A stretch of 64,000 nucleotides of DNA. It comes from Nocardiopsis sp. N85 (lineage in GTDB: Bacteria > Actinomycetota > Actinomycetes > Streptosporangiales > Streptosporangiaceae). A program made the translations under genes and the position numbers. The notes beneath the pieces were generated by a model, which did not search any database, had not been told where the DNA came from, and saw only the letters and a list, made by a program, of their open reading frames with translations. Of this stretch, positions 1-10,265 are shown piece after piece; the first letter of the stretch is position 1, and every line of letters starts with the position of its first letter. The stretch covers positions 682,001 through 746,000 of the forward strand of contig NZ_JARBUT010000001.1 in assembly GCF_028882275.1 (NCBI RefSeq), read 5' to 3'.

Positions 1-879
1 ATCCTCGGCCTCATCGGCGGCCGCCTCTACCACGTCATCAGCGACGCGCAACTGTACTTCGCCGAAGGCCGCGAACCCATCCGCGCCCTCTACGTGTGGG
101 AGGGCGGACTCGGCATCTGGGGGGCCATCCCCATGGGCGCCCTCGGCGTGTGGCTCGTCGCCCGCAAACGCGGCCTGTCGATGTCCAAGCTGTCCTTCGC
201 CATCGCCCCCACCCTCCCCCTCGCCCAGGCCATCGGCCGCTGGGGCAACTACTTCAACCAGGAACTGTTCGGCCGTCCCACCGACGTCCCCTGGGCCGTG
301 GAGATCCACCCCTACCCGGAGGGCCACCTGCGCCCCGGCATGGAGTTCGGTGTCACCACCTACCACCCCACCTTCCTCTACGAATCCCTCTGGTGCCTGG
401 GCCTGGCCGTCCTGCTCGCCTGGGCCGGCCGCCGCTACGAGTCCTCGCTCCAGGGCGGCCGCCTCTTCGCCCTCTACGTCATGGGCTACTGCGCGGGCCG
501 CTTCTGGATCGAGTACCTGCGCGTCGACCCCGCCAACGACTTCTTCGGCCTGCGCCTGAACAACTGGACCTCCATCGTGGTCTTCGCCGGCGCCCTGGCC
601 TACTTCATCTGGGCCGGTCGACGCCTCGACGCCTTCTCCGGCTCCGTCCTGCCCCACGGCGCCGACGCCGGAACCCAGGTGTTCGGGGTCACGGGGGACG
701 GTGAGGTCGGTAACGACGGAACCGTCTACAGCACCGCCGACACGGGGGATTCGGACCTCGACACCCCAGGTGGGGACGCCGGCACGGAATACCACCCGAG
801 CCCCGAGCGATCTAGTAGCGAGGGCTCGACCGAGAACGACGCCGATACGGGAACCGATTCCGGGGCGAAGCCCGAGTAG
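1..879 (+). CDS. lgt: Prolipoprotein diacylglyceryl transferase (5' end missing)
   Basis: Lgt moves the diacylglyceryl group of phosphatidylglycerol onto the lipobox cysteine of prolipoproteins at the inner membrane. The frame is already open at base 1, so the start lies outside the window; 292 codons are visible. The family signature GRWGNYFNQELFGRPT is intact, and hydrophobic helices lie on both sides of it, including GGLGIWGAIPMGALGVWLVA and a late helix before residue 210. The last 80-90 residues are a hydrophilic Asp/Glu/Thr/Gly tail, as in many actinobacterial Lgt proteins and unlike the short E. coli tail. Substrates probably include the lipoproteins encoded at 24895-26151 and 37770-38207. 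Confidence 0.95.
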   Translation: MLGLIGGRLYHVISDAQLYFAEGREPIRALYVWEGGLGIWGAIPMGALGVWLVARKRGLSMSKLSFAIAPTLPLAQAIGRWGNYFNQELFGRPTDVPWAVEIHPYPEGHLRPGMEFGVTTYHPTFLYESLWCLGLAVLLAWAGRRYESSLQGGRLFALYVMGYCAGRFWIEYLRVDPANDFFGLRLNNWTSIVVFAGALAYFIWAGRRLDAFSGSVLPHGADAGTQVFGVTGDGEVGNDGTVYSTADTGDSDLDTPGGDAGTEYHPSPERSSSEGSTENDADTGTDSGAKPE

Positions 880-1018
880 ACACGGGGAAGGTCGCACGCC
901 CGCCGTAACGGGCGAGACGACCGCGCACGACATCCACCTCCACCCATGAGGGTGGCGACGTGCCCGCACGTGCCCCCGTACCTTTCGAGCAGACCACGGG
1001 TGACCATTGAGAAAGACC

Positions 1019-2182
1019 GTGAGCAGAGCCGAGTCCGGGTCCGGCCGTAGAGGTCGGCGCGGCGGTACCCGCCGCGCCGACACCGGCCGTATCCGCGACA
1101 ACGCCGACGACTACGGCCACGACGAGGAGTACGACTACGACCCGGAGGAGGACTACTCCGCCGAGTACGGTCACGCCTCTCCTCGTGACGACGACCACGA
1201 CCCCGTCGCCGACCAGGGGTCCGCGGACGAACCCGGGGAGCACCGGGACGACCGGGCCCCCCGTGGACGCCGCGGAGCCCGCCGGGCCGCCCCGGCCAAG
1301 GACACCGCGCAAGGCGGCACGGTGGACCGGGTGTCCGCCTTCTCCGCCTCCGCGCTCAAGAAGGTCTCGGTCCTGGGCGACCGGTCCAACCAGATCGTGT
1401 ACACCCTCGCCGAGCAGAGCAAGCGCAAGCGCGGCACCGTGATGCTGGGCGTCCTCACCGGCGCCTTCGCCGTCGCCCTGGTCGCCCTCCTGGGCCTGCT
1501 CTCGTACCAGCTCTTCAGCGGGGCCGGCGGGTCCACCTCCGGAGGCGACAGCAGCGTCGTCGCCCCGCCCGAGGGGCACAGCACCCTCACACCCCAGCTC
1601 TACCTGTCCGAACCCGACCGCGCCGACGTCTTCGGACCCATCGAGGAGCGGCCCGAGGGCCTCGAACCGATGACCGAGGAGACGGTGTTCGGGCCCGTCC
1701 GGGAACTCGAACTGGACGACATGAGGTTGGAGCTGCGCGACGGCATGGTCACCGACTCCTGCACCTCCCTGGTGTGGGGCGATGAACTCGGCCAGAGGCT
1801 CATCGACGCCGACTGCGTCAACGCCGCCTCGGGTCTGTACACCGACGCGGACCAGGACCACGTCGCCCAGGTCACCCTGTTCGACCTGGCCGACGCCGAC
1901 GCCGCGGCCGACGTCGAGGCCGCCTTGGACCCGACCAACGCCGAGACCGGCGCCGGGTTCCTGCTCAGCCGCACCAGCGACGAGATCCCCGGCCTCCAGG
2001 ACGGTTTCAGCCAGGCCAACGTCCAGGTCATGGGCCACTACCTGGCGGTCTTCTGGGTGGCCCGCACCGACGGCAGCCCGCCCGGGGACGACACCGACCT
2101 GGCGAAGTTGAGCGTGGCCTCCATGAACGCGGTCGGCTACGTCTACGACGAGGTCATCACCGCGCAGGCGCGACAGGAGTAG
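1019..2182 (+). CDS. Single-pass membrane protein, first of two tandem paralogs
   Basis: Function unknown; 387 aa. The N-terminal ~135 residues are hydrophilic and rich in Arg, Asp, Glu and Tyr, so probably cytoplasmic and disordered. One transmembrane helix follows at about residues 138-162 (GTVMLGVLTGAFAVALVALL), then a ~220-residue probably extracellular domain. That domain has a Cys pair in CTSLVWGDELGQ...DADC and a GHYLAVFWVART motif. The same pattern recurs in the next gene, so the two arose by duplication. Start: GTG at 1019; a TTG at 1007 is in frame but less likely. It lies 139 bases after lgt on the same strand. No enzymatic motif is visible. Confidence 0.75.
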   Translation: MSRAESGSGRRGRRGGTRRADTGRIRDNADDYGHDEEYDYDPEEDYSAEYGHASPRDDDHDPVADQGSADEPGEHRDDRAPRGRRGARRAAPAKDTAQGGTVDRVSAFSASALKKVSVLGDRSNQIVYTLAEQSKRKRGTVMLGVLTGAFAVALVALLGLLSYQLFSGAGGSTSGGDSSVVAPPEGHSTLTPQLYLSEPDRADVFGPIEERPEGLEPMTEETVFGPVRELELDDMRLELRDGMVTDSCTSLVWGDELGQRLIDADCVNAASGLYTDADQDHVAQVTLFDLADADAAADVEAALDPTNAETGAGFLLSRTSDEIPGLQDGFSQANVQVMGHYLAVFWVARTDGSPPGDDTDLAKLSVASMNAVGYVYDEVITAQARQE

Positions 2183-2419
2183 CGGACCGACCGCCCGCTC
2201 CACCGAGACGGCCGTGCCCCCATCGGGAGCACGGCCGTTCGCGCGCCCCGGACGTCCCGATAGGATCTCGGACAGATCACCCGGTCACGCGACCGGGTCG
2301 AACGCGGGGCGCGCACACCGCTCCGGGGCCGGCCCCCTATCCCCCCGCGACGCCCCCGCCGAGTGCGATGGGCCCGGTGGCGCGCACGCGGGCCCGTCAT
2401 CCGAGGAAAGGTCCATGGG

Positions 2420-3358
2420 GTGTCCCCTTCTGAAGCGTCGGCGTCCGGCACAGCGGGACGTCGGAGGAAGAACAGCGAACCCGACGACGCCGGGCGCTCC
2501 TCCCGTACGAACGGCCGCCGCCGCTCCGGAGGACGACGAAAGCAGGAACCCAGGCGGTTCGGCCGGCTCATCGGTGTCATCGGCGGTGTCCTGGTCGTCG
2601 CCCTCGTCGGCCTCGGCGTCGTCCTCTACCTCGACCGGGGCGGGGAGGGCGGCGGGGACGGTTCCCCGCCGCGGACCCGACCCGTCGCCTACTCCGTCTC
2701 CGACAGCGAGACCAACGACATCAACACGGTGCTGGCCACCCGCGAGGCCGACAACCGCCCCCTCAACGAGGGCGAGCTGTTCGGTGAGCGCAGCGCCGAG
2801 ATCTCCAGCCGGGGCATGGCCTTCACCCTGCGCGACTTCGAGCTGGCGGAGGACTGCTCGGGCGCGGTGTGGGGCGACGGCGTCGCCGAGGCCCTGGTCG
2901 GCGCCGACTGCACCCAGGCCGGGCGCGGCACCTACGTGTCCGACGACCACTTCGGTGTGGTGGCCATCTTCAACCTCGCCGACATCGAGGGCAGCCGGGC
3001 GGTCGCCGCCGCCATGGCCGAACCCGAGCTCCCCGAGGGGGAGGAACCGCCCGCCGACGCGCCCGTCCCCGGGTTCGTGATGCCGCCGTCGGGCGCCGAC
3101 CCCTTCGACCGGCTCGGCTCGGGTTACAGCGCGGCCGAGGCCACGATCAGCGGCCACTACCTGGTGGTGGTGTGGGTGCAGCCCACCGACTCCGCATCGG
3201 TCGACGAACGCGTGAGCCTGGCCAGCCCCCTGGTGACCCTGGGCAACTTCCGGGACCCGCTCTACCGGCGTCTGGTCAACCTCAAGGACGACACCGACAC
3301 CACGGAGCCGACCGGGGGCACGGGCGTCGAGACCACCGGTCCCGGCACCGGCGGCTGA
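2420..3358 (+). CDS. Single-pass membrane protein, second of two tandem paralogs
   Basis: Function unknown; 312 aa, paralog of 1019-2182. A basic N-terminus (GRRKQEPRRFGR) is followed by one transmembrane helix at about residues 48-70 and an extracellular domain. Matched blocks include CSGAVWGDGVAEALVGADC, VVAIFNLADIEGSRAV and ISGHYLVVVWVQPTDS, against CTSLVWGDELGQ and MGHYLAVFWVARTDGS in the upstream copy. GTG at 2420 was chosen because GGAAAGG at 2405-2411 sits 8 nt before it; the frame is open further upstream. The C-terminus is a short Thr/Gly tail. It ends just before a bidirectional terminator. The conserved Cys pair suggests a disulfide, which is an inference. Confidence 0.75.
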   Translation: MSPSEASASGTAGRRRKNSEPDDAGRSSRTNGRRRSGGRRKQEPRRFGRLIGVIGGVLVVALVGLGVVLYLDRGGEGGGDGSPPRTRPVAYSVSDSETNDINTVLATREADNRPLNEGELFGERSAEISSRGMAFTLRDFELAEDCSGAVWGDGVAEALVGADCTQAGRGTYVSDDHFGVVAIFNLADIEGSRAVAAAMAEPELPEGEEPPADAPVPGFVMPPSGADPFDRLGSGYSAAEATISGHYLVVVWVQPTDSASVDERVSLASPLVTLGNFRDPLYRRLVNLKDDTDTTEPTGGTGVETTGPGTGG

Positions 3359-3364
3359 CCCGCG

Positions 3365-3398
3365 CCCGGGGTCGCGCCCGCGTGGGCGCGACCCCGGG
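3365..3398. terminator. Bidirectional terminator hairpin
   Basis: A perfect 15-bp stem (3365-3379 with 3384-3398) closes a 4-nt loop. It lies between the convergent genes ending at 3358 (+) and 3403 (-) and can serve both. There is no long T run, which is usual for actinobacteria. Confidence 0.8.
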
Positions 3399-3402
3399 AC
3401 GC

Positions 3403-5103
3403 TCACTCCTTCGCGGCCGCCGCCCACACCCGTTCGGCCACCGAACGCAGCTCCGCGAACCGGTGCCCGGGCAGGTCCAGTAGGGTGTGACCGGAGACCC
3501 ACTCCGGAGCGGCGGTCACCGCGTGGCGGGCGGTGCGCTTGTTGATCGGTTCCTCGCGTTCTCGCGCGACGCGGATCGTCCCGGCCCGCAGCACCGACGT
3601 CAACGTGCCGTGGGCGTGCTCTTGGACGTGCGCCAGCAGCCGGTCGACCGGGTCCGTCGGCTCCGGGGCGGGCGTCAACCGGATCGCGGTCAGGTCCGGG
3701 GCGCCGAAACCGCGGAGGAACCGCACCCGGAACCGCGGCTCCACGAGGGCGCGCAGCCCCGTCTGTCCCCGTTCGTCGCGCACGCACGCCGCCGCCGACG
3801 GCACCAGCAGGTACCCGGCCCCGTCGGGGCAGGCCAGCGCGGCCCGCGCCGCGATCCGATCCCATCCGCCGGTCAGGTCCACCACGGGCGGCCCCGACAG
3901 CGGCACGGCCGTCTCCATCCACGTGGACAGGCGCACCCGCCCCGAGGCGGGCGGCACCGACGACGGCCACGCCCCCACCGGCACCGGCCGCGCCCCGGTC
4001 TCCTCGGCGACCCGCGCCACCACGGCGCGCGCCCGTTCCTCGTCCAGTGCCCCCTTGGCCTCCTTGGCGTTCACGCCCTGGCTGTAGACGCGGGCGGGGC
4101 CCTCACCGGCCGGGGGAGGGGTGCGCGACAGCGGCCGCAGTACGTACAGGTCCGAGGCCGCCCCGATCGACTCGGCGCCCTCGTACCGGTTGAAGTCCGG
4201 CCACATCGCCTCCATCACCAGGTCCGATCGCAGGAGTCGCGCCTGGGTGGCCGCCGCGAGCCGGGGCGTGGTCTCACTGACCCCGTAGGCCACCAGCACC
4301 CGGCCCTTGCGCGGGTCGGCCATGCCCTCCAGGCCCCGGCGCACGAACAGCTCCACCCCGTCGGGGGTGTAGGGCGGGTCGGTGAAGACCACGTCCGCCG
4401 CGCCGCGCAGCGCCGGCGGCAGTCCCAGTCGCAGGTCGGCGTGATGGGTGCGCACGGCCAGGCCCAGACGGTCGGAGACCGCGTCGATGTGCGCCAGCAC
4501 CCGCTCGTCGATGTCGACCACCAGGACCCGTGCCCGCGGCCGGGTCAGCGCCAACGCGACCGAGGTCAGGTCGTGGTCGCCCACGCACAGCACCGTGCGG
4601 TCGTCCAGGTCGAACCGGGTGGTCAGGAACAGGGCCCGGCGCAGGGCCGTCTCGGCGGTCGCCGTGACGTGGTCCAGGTCCGGGTCGGAGGCCGGCCCGT
4701 CGGCGACGGCGCGGGCGATCTCGGCGGCGGCCCGCCCGTGCCGGGGCAGCAGGTGCGCCACCGGGTCGGCGAGCGTGTCCCCGGCCGCTCCCGCGTAGCG
4801 CGCGGGGTGCGTCGGCCGTACCCGGACGCCGTCGGTCTCGCGTACGGCCTCCCCGGCCTCGACCAGGGTCCGCAACAGCGACACCACCAGGGTGCGGGCC
4901 ACCCCGGTGGCCCGCACCAGGTCGTCGGGGCCGCACGGGTGTCCGGTGGACAGCGCGGCGAGGACCCGGCGCAGCCGGGGCGCGTCCACGCCGTGGTCGT
5001 GGAGCGCGCGCCGCGCCGCCTCGGGCAGGGGGGTGGGCGGGGCGTCGGTGTCGCGGGGGCCGGGGGCGTCGTCCGGTCCGGGGGAGATGGGGTCTACAGC
5101 CAT
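3403..5103 (-). CDS. BpsA-like aminopropyltransferase / methyltransferase-fold protein with winged-helix N-terminus
   Basis: 566 aa. The N-terminus (about residues 30-105) looks like a winged helix. A Rossmann-fold segment follows with VLCVGDHDLTSVALAL, VLVVDIDERVLAHI and DVVFTDPPYTPDGVELFVRR. These resemble the GDDDL and DPPY features of the PF01861 branched-polyamine synthase family (BpsA, which adds aminopropyl groups to spermidine). Archaeal BpsA is about 350 aa; here ~200 extra C-terminal residues end in a basic stretch (EREEPINKRTARHAV). ATG at 5103 gives MAVDP; a start 33 bases upstream is possible. It stands alone between convergent and divergent neighbours. Family membership is fairly secure from the motifs; substrate is inferred. 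Confidence 0.65.
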   Translation of the reverse strand: MAVDPISPGPDDAPGPRDTDAPPTPLPEAARRALHDHGVDAPRLRRVLAALSTGHPCGPDDLVRATGVARTLVVSLLRTLVEAGEAVRETDGVRVRPTHPARYAGAAGDTLADPVAHLLPRHGRAAAEIARAVADGPASDPDLDHVTATAETALRRALFLTTRFDLDDRTVLCVGDHDLTSVALALTRPRARVLVVDIDERVLAHIDAVSDRLGLAVRTHHADLRLGLPPALRGAADVVFTDPPYTPDGVELFVRRGLEGMADPRKGRVLVAYGVSETTPRLAAATQARLLRSDLVMEAMWPDFNRYEGAESIGAASDLYVLRPLSRTPPPAGEGPARVYSQGVNAKEAKGALDEERARAVVARVAEETGARPVPVGAWPSSVPPASGRVRLSTWMETAVPLSGPPVVDLTGGWDRIAARAALACPDGAGYLLVPSAAACVRDERGQTGLRALVEPRFRVRFLRGFGAPDLTAIRLTPAPEPTDPVDRLLAHVQEHAHGTLTSVLRAGTIRVAREREEPINKRTARHAVTAAPEWVSGHTLLDLPGHRFAELRSVAERVWAAAAKE

Positions 5104-5672
5104 GCCCCGATCGTCCCACGCTCCGGGCGCGGACATCGATCCGCAGGTCAGGGTGGTTCGCGAAGGATGAGGGAGATATCACTCGCGTGCGGAGCCGAGT
5201 CCCCCTTGGGGGGAGTGTTAACACCGGGGTAATGTGGTGGCGCGGCGCACCGCGCTCGCGCGCCCAGGGCGGCGAACCCGACCAACCGTCGTGTTTTATC
5301 CGCTTTGGGAGGTTTAGCGGGATTCCCTGGTGGAAAAACCGGCTAGGCACACCCTCGACGGGGAACCACCCGTACGAGGGACCGTGGCACCACCCGTAAG
5401 GTGTCCACGACACGTCACCCGGGGTGCACCGCGGCACCCTATGGTCTAGACCTGCGATCCACATCGCGGCTGGACCCGCACGAAGCACGAAGCACGCAAC
5501 ACCGCTCGCAGCGGGCGACCATCCGCCATTCGCACCACGAGGACGTGGCCGCGGTACGGTGGCGGGCCACGGCGTCCACGACGCGAGCACCCACAACTTC
5601 ACGCACGCAGCAGGGCCAATGTCGTCCCGGATGCGCTTTTCACGAAGCCGACGCAAGACGACAGGAGGGTAG
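5104..5672. other. 569-base intergenic region, probable gltB leader
   Basis: No convincing gene. It must hold the promoter(s) of gltB and of the divergent gene at 5103. It contains short repeated pieces (CCACCCGTA at about 5369 and 5390) and several GC hairpins. A TATGGT box near 5441 could be a -10, but no good -35 is visible. I could not match it to a known riboswitch family. Confidence 0.4.
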
Positions 5673-8600
5673 ATGCCCGCTGGTCAGGTGCGGCGTTCGT
5701 CCGTCCGAACGAACGTTGAATCCACTTCTCAGGGCCTGTACGACCCCGCCTTCGAGCACGACGCCTGTGGTGTGGGCTTCGTCGCCGATCTCACCGGCCG
5801 CCGCGGCCACGACATCGTGGAGAAGGCGCTCACCGTACTGCGCAACCTCGACCACCGAGGCGCCTCCGGTGCCGACCCCGACGACGGAGACGGCGCGGGC
5901 ATCCTCACCCAGATCCCGCACGAGCTCTACACCGAGGTCTGCGACTTCGAGCTGCCCGCCGCCGGCGCCTACGCCGTCGGCATCGCCTTCCTCCCCGCCG
6001 ACGCCGCCGAGCGCGCCGCCGCCATCGACACGATCAACGCGATCGTCGCCGACGAGGGCCTCACCCTCCTGGGCTGGCGCGACCTGCCCTTCGAGCCCCA
6101 GTACAGCGGCCCCGCCGCACGCGAGGCCATGCCCTACTTCGGGCAGCTCTTCATCACCGGCACACCCGGCACCGCCACCGACGGCCTCACCGGCATCGAG
6201 CTGGAGCGCTACGCCTACTGCGTCCGCAAGCGCGCCGAACACGAGACCGACGTCTACTTCCCGAGCCTGTCCCCGCGCACCATCGCCTACAAGGGCATGC
6301 TCACCACCCCGCAGCTGGAACCGTTCTTCCCCGACCTGTCCGACCGGCGCTACGCCTCCGGCCTGGCCCTGGTCCACTCCCGGTTCTCCACCAACACCTT
6401 CCCGTCCTGGCCCCTGGCCCACCCGTTCCGCTACGTCGCCCACAACGGTGAGATCAACACCGTCAAGGGCAACCGGAACATGATGCGCGCCCGCGAGGCC
6501 AAGCTCGCCACCGACCTCATCCCCGGCGACCTCGACCGGATCTTCCCCATCGTCGACCCCGACGACTCCGACACCGCGTCCTTCGACGACGCCCTCGAAC
6601 TCCTCCACCTGGGCGGCCGCTCGCTCCCGCACGCCGTGCTCATGATGATCCCCGAGCCCTGGGAGAACCACACCGAGATGGACCCGGACGTCCGGGCCTT
6701 CTACGAGTACCACTCCACCCTCATGGAGCCCTGGGACGGGCCCGCCTCCGTGTCCTTCACCGACGGCACCCTCGTCGGCGCCGTCCTGGACCGCAACGGC
6801 CTGCGCCCCGGACGCTACTGGGTCACCGAGGACGGCCTCGTCGTCCTCGCCTCCGAGGCCGGCGTCCTGGACATCGACCCCGCCACCGTCGTCCGCAAGG
6901 GCCGCCTCCAGCCCGGCCGCATCTTCGTCGTCGACACCGCCCAGGGACGGATCATCGAGGACGAGGAGATCAAGGCCGAACTCGCCGCCCAGCACCCCTA
7001 CCGGGAGTGGATCGACTCCGGCGTCCTGCGCATGTCCGACCTGCCCGCCGCCGAGCCCGTCCCCGTGACCGAGCTCAACCGCGCCCAGCAGGTCTTCGGC
7101 TACACCGAGGAAGAACTCCGGATCATCCTCACCCCCATGGCCCGCACCGGCGCCGAGCCCATCGGCTCCATGGGCACCGACACCCCGGTGGCCGCGCTCT
7201 CCGAGCGCTCCCGCCAGCTCTTCGACTACTTCTCGCAGAACTTCGCCCAGGTCACCAACCCGCCCCTGGACGCCATCCGCGAAGAGATGGTCACCAGCCT
7301 GTCCACGCTCCTGGGCGCCGAGCACAACATCCTCGAATGGGCCCCCGGCGACACCCGACGCCTCGTCCTGGCCACCCCGGTCATCGACCAGGACGAACTC
7401 GCCGCCATCGTCTCCGCGGGCCGCACCGAACCGGCCCTGAAGACCTTCACCGTCGACGGCACCTACCCCGTCGACGGCGGCGGCGAGGCCCTGGCGGCCC
7501 GCCTCACCGAGATCAACGGCGAGATCGACGCCGCCATCGCCGACGGCGCCCACATCCTCGTCCTCAGCGACCGCGGCGCCGACCCGCGGCGGGCGCCCAT
7601 CCCGTCGCTGCTGCTCACCGGGTCGGTCCACCACCACCTCGTCCGGGAGAAGACCCGCACCGAGGTCGGCCTCATCATCGAAGCCGCCGACGCGCGCGAG
7701 TGCCACCACGTCGCGCTCCTGCTCGGGTACGGCGCCTCCGCCGTCAACCCCTACCTCGCCCTGGCCACCGTCCGGGACCTGGTCCAGCGCGGCACCATCG
7801 GCGACATCGACGCCGACGACGCCGTCCGCAACACCGTCAAGGCGTTCGGCAAGGGCGTCCTGAAGGTCATGTCCAAGATCGGCGTCTCCACGGTCAGCTC
7901 CTACACCGGAGCCCAGATCTTCGAGGCCCTCGGCCTCGGCGCCGAGGTCATCGACCGCTGCTTCACCGGCACCACCTCCCGCCTCGGCGGCGTCGGCTTC
8001 GACGTCCTCGCCGAAGAGGTCGCCATCCGCCACCGCCGCGCCCACACCGACAACACCGGCTCCGGCGCCCACCGGCGGCTGGAGATCGGCGGCGAGTACC
8101 AGTGGCGCCGCGAGGGCGAACCGCACCTGTTCAACCCCGAGACGGTCTTCAAGCTCCAGCACTCCACCCGCACCCGCCGGTACGAGATCTTCAAGGAGTA
8201 CACGAGCAAGGTCGACGACCAGGCCGAGAAGCTCATGACCCTGCGCGGCCTCTTCCGCTTCAAGGAGGGCGTGCGCGAACCGATCTCCATCGACGAGGTC
8301 GAGCCCGTCTCCGCGATCGTCAAGCGCTTCTCCACCGGCGCCATGTCCTACGGCTCCATCTCCGCCGAGGCCCACGAGACCCTCGCCATCGCGATGAACC
8401 GCCTCGGCGGCAAGTCCAACACCGGCGAGGGCGGTGAGGACCCCGCCCGCTTCGTCCCCGACGCCAACGGGGACCTGCGGCGCAGCGCCATCAAGCAGGT
8501 CGCCTCCGGCCGCTTCGGCGTCACCTCGCACTACCTCACCAACGCCGACGACATCCAGATCAAGATGGCCCAGGGCGCCAAGCCCGGCGAGGGCGGCCAG

Positions 8601-10235
8601 CTGCCCGGCCACAAGGTCTACCCGTGGGTGGCGAACACCCGCCACTCCACCCCCGGCGTCGGGCTCATCTCCCCGCCGCCCCACCACGACATCTACTCCA
8701 TCGAGGACCTCGCCCAGCTCATCCACGACCTCAAGAACGCCAACCCGTCCGCCCGGGTCCACGTCAAGCTGGTCTCCGAAGCGGGCGTCGGCACCGTCGC
8801 CGCCGGCGTCTCCAAGGCCCACGCCGACGTCGTCCTCATCTCCGGCCACGACGGCGGCACCGGCGCCTCGCCGCTGACCTCCCTCAAGCACGCGGGCACC
8901 CCCTGGGAGCTCGGCCTCGCCGAAACCCAGCAGACCCTGCTGCTCAACGGCCTGCGCGACCGCATCGTCGTCCAGGCCGACGGCCAGATGAAGACCGGCC
9001 GCGACGTCATCGTCGCCGCCCTGCTCGGCGCCGAGGAGTACGGCTTCGCCACCGCCCCCCTCGTCGTCTCCGGCTGCGTCATGATGCGCGTCTGCCACCT
9101 CGACACCTGCCCCGTCGGCGTCGCCACCCAGAACCCCGTCCTGCGCGAACGGTTCTCCGGCAAGGCCGAATACGTGGTGAACTTCTTCGAGTTCATCGCC
9201 CAGGAGGTCCGCGAACACCTCGCCGCCCTCGGCTTCCGCAGCCTCGACGAGGCCATCGGCGCCGTCGACCTGCTCGACACCACCGAGGCCGTCCAGCACT
9301 GGAAGGCCAAGGGCCTGGACCTGGCGCCCATCCTCCACGAGGTGGAGCCCTGGGGCGGGGACCACCGCGTCCAGCGCCGCATCCAGGACCACGGCCTGGA
9401 GAAGGCCCTCGACAACACCCTCATCCAGCTCGCCGAAGGCGCGCTCGACTTCGGCCGGCCCGTCAACCTCGAACTGCCCGTCCGCAACGTCAACCGCACC
9501 GTCGGCACCATGCTCGGACACGAGGTCACCAAGCGCTACGGCGCCGACGGCCTGCCCGCCGACACCATCGACGTCACCTTCACCGGGTCCGCGGGCCAGT
9601 CCTTCGGCGCCTTCGTACCCAAGGGCGTCACCCTGCGGCTCAAGGGCGACGGCAACGACTACGTCGGCAAGGGCCTGTCCGGCGGCCGCGTCATCGTCCG
9701 CCCCGCCGACGCCTCGCGCCTCGTCGCCGAGGAGCACATCATCGCCGGCAACGTCATCGGCTACGGCGCCACCTCCGGAGAGATCTTCCTCCGCGGCATC
9801 GTCGGCGAACGCTTCTGCGTCCGCAACTCCGGTGCCCTCGCCGTCGTCGAAGGCATCGGCGACCACGGCTGCGAGTACATGACCGGCGGCCGCGCCGTCG
9901 TCCTGGGCCGCATCGGCCGCAACTTCGCGGCCGGCATGTCCGGTGGCATCGCCTACGTGCTCGACCTCGACCCCGGCCGCGTCAACGCCGAAATGGTCGC
10001 GATCGAAGAGCTCACCGACGAGGACCGCGCGTTCCTCACCGACGTGCTCACCCGCCACCACGCCGAGACCGGATCCACCGTCGCCCAGGGCCTCCTGGCC
10101 GCCGGCGACACCGGCCTCGACCGGATCGCCAAGGTCATGCCGCGCGACTACAAGCGCGTCCTGCTCGCCCAGGCCGAGGCCGAGCGAGACGGCCGCGACG
10201 TCGACGAGGCCGTCATGGCCTCCGCGCAGTCCTGA
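5673..10235 (+). CDS. gltB: Glutamate synthase (NADPH), large subunit
   Basis: GltB hydrolyses glutamine and transfers the ammonia to 2-oxoglutarate, giving two glutamates with GltD; cytoplasmic nitrogen assimilation. 1520 aa, full length for the family. Cys32 ([13 protein letters not shown]) is the expected N-terminal nucleophile after removal of a 31-residue propeptide. The class II glutaminase domain covers about 32-430, then the central domain. The FMN/2-oxoglutarate domain has [10 protein letters not shown] and [11 protein letters not shown]. The 3Fe-4S cysteines are in [13 protein letters not shown] near residue 1140, and the C-terminal GXGXG beta-helix follows. AGGAGGG at 5663-5669 fixes the ATG. 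gltD follows after 30 bases, so they are an operon. Confidence 0.98.
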   Translation: MPAGQVRRSSVRTNVESTSQGLYDPAFEHDACGVGFVADLTGRRGHDIVEKALTVLRNLDHRGASGADPDDGDGAGILTQIPHELYTEVCDFELPAAGAYAVGIAFLPADAAERAAAIDTINAIVADEGLTLLGWRDLPFEPQYSGPAAREAMPYFGQLFITGTPGTATDGLTGIELERYAYCVRKRAEHETDVYFPSLSPRTIAYKGMLTTPQLEPFFPDLSDRRYASGLALVHSRFSTNTFPSWPLAHPFRYVAHNGEINTVKGNRNMMRAREAKLATDLIPGDLDRIFPIVDPDDSDTASFDDALELLHLGGRSLPHAVLMMIPEPWENHTEMDPDVRAFYEYHSTLMEPWDGPASVSFTDGTLVGAVLDRNGLRPGRYWVTEDGLVVLASEAGVLDIDPATVVRKGRLQPGRIFVVDTAQGRIIEDEEIKAELAAQHPYREWIDSGVLRMSDLPAAEPVPVTELNRAQQVFGYTEEELRIILTPMARTGAEPIGSMGTDTPVAALSERSRQLFDYFSQNFAQVTNPPLDAIREEMVTSLSTLLGAEHNILEWAPGDTRRLVLATPVIDQDELAAIVSAGRTEPALKTFTVDGTYPVDGGGEALAARLTEINGEIDAAIADGAHILVLSDRGADPRRAPIPSLLLTGSVHHHLVREKTRTEVGLIIEAADARECHHVALLLGYGASAVNPYLALATVRDLVQRGTIGDIDADDAVRNTVKAFGKGVLKVMSKIGVSTVSSYTGAQIFEALGLGAEVIDRCFTGTTSRLGGVGFDVLAEEVAIRHRRAHTDNTGSGAHRRLEIGGEYQWRREGEPHLFNPETVFKLQHSTRTRRYEIFKEYTSKVDDQAEKLMTLRGLFRFKEGVREPISIDEVEPVSAIVKRFSTGAMSYGSISAEAHETLAIAMNRLGGKSNTGEGGEDPARFVPDANGDLRRSAIKQVASGRFGVTSHYLTNADDIQIKMAQGAKPGEGGQLPGHKVYPWVANTRHSTPGVGLISPPPHHDIYSIEDLAQLIHDLKNANPSARVHVKLVSEAGVGTVAAGVSKAHADVVLISGHDGGTGASPLTSLKHAGTPWELGLAETQQTLLLNGLRDRIVVQADGQMKTGRDVIVAALLGAEEYGFATAPLVVSGCVMMRVCHLDTCPVGVATQNPVLRERFSGKAEYVVNFFEFIAQEVREHLAALGFRSLDEAIGAVDLLDTTEAVQHWKAKGLDLAPILHEVEPWGGDHRVQRRIQDHGLEKALDNTLIQLAEGALDFGRPVNLELPVRNVNRTVGTMLGHEVTKRYGADGLPADTIDVTFTGSAGQSFGAFVPKGVTLRLKGDGNDYVGKGLSGGRVIVRPADASRLVAEEHIIAGNVIGYGATSGEIFLRGIVGERFCVRNSGALAVVEGIGDHGCEYMTGGRAVVLGRIGRNFAAGMSGGIAYVLDLDPGRVNAEMVAIEELTDEDRAFLTDVLTRHHAETGSTVAQGLLAAGDTGLDRIAKVMPRDYKRVLLAQAEAERDGRDVDEAVMASAQS

Positions 10236-10265
10236 GCGTCAGCCGACACGAGAGGAGGAACGATC

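Noticed and set aside
5200..5672. Riboswitch (cobalamin or ydaO type) ahead of gltB
   Set aside because: Some GGGGAACC-like pieces occur, but I could not build the conserved core of either family.
5640..10061. A 1473-codon open frame antisense to gltB
   Set aside because: It is a mirror of the strongly GC-biased gltB codons, rich in Val, Asp and Gly, with no recognisable domain or start signal. The same applies to long antisense frames over polA (26999-30178), uvrB (35283-37706) and der/MFS (53796-57080).
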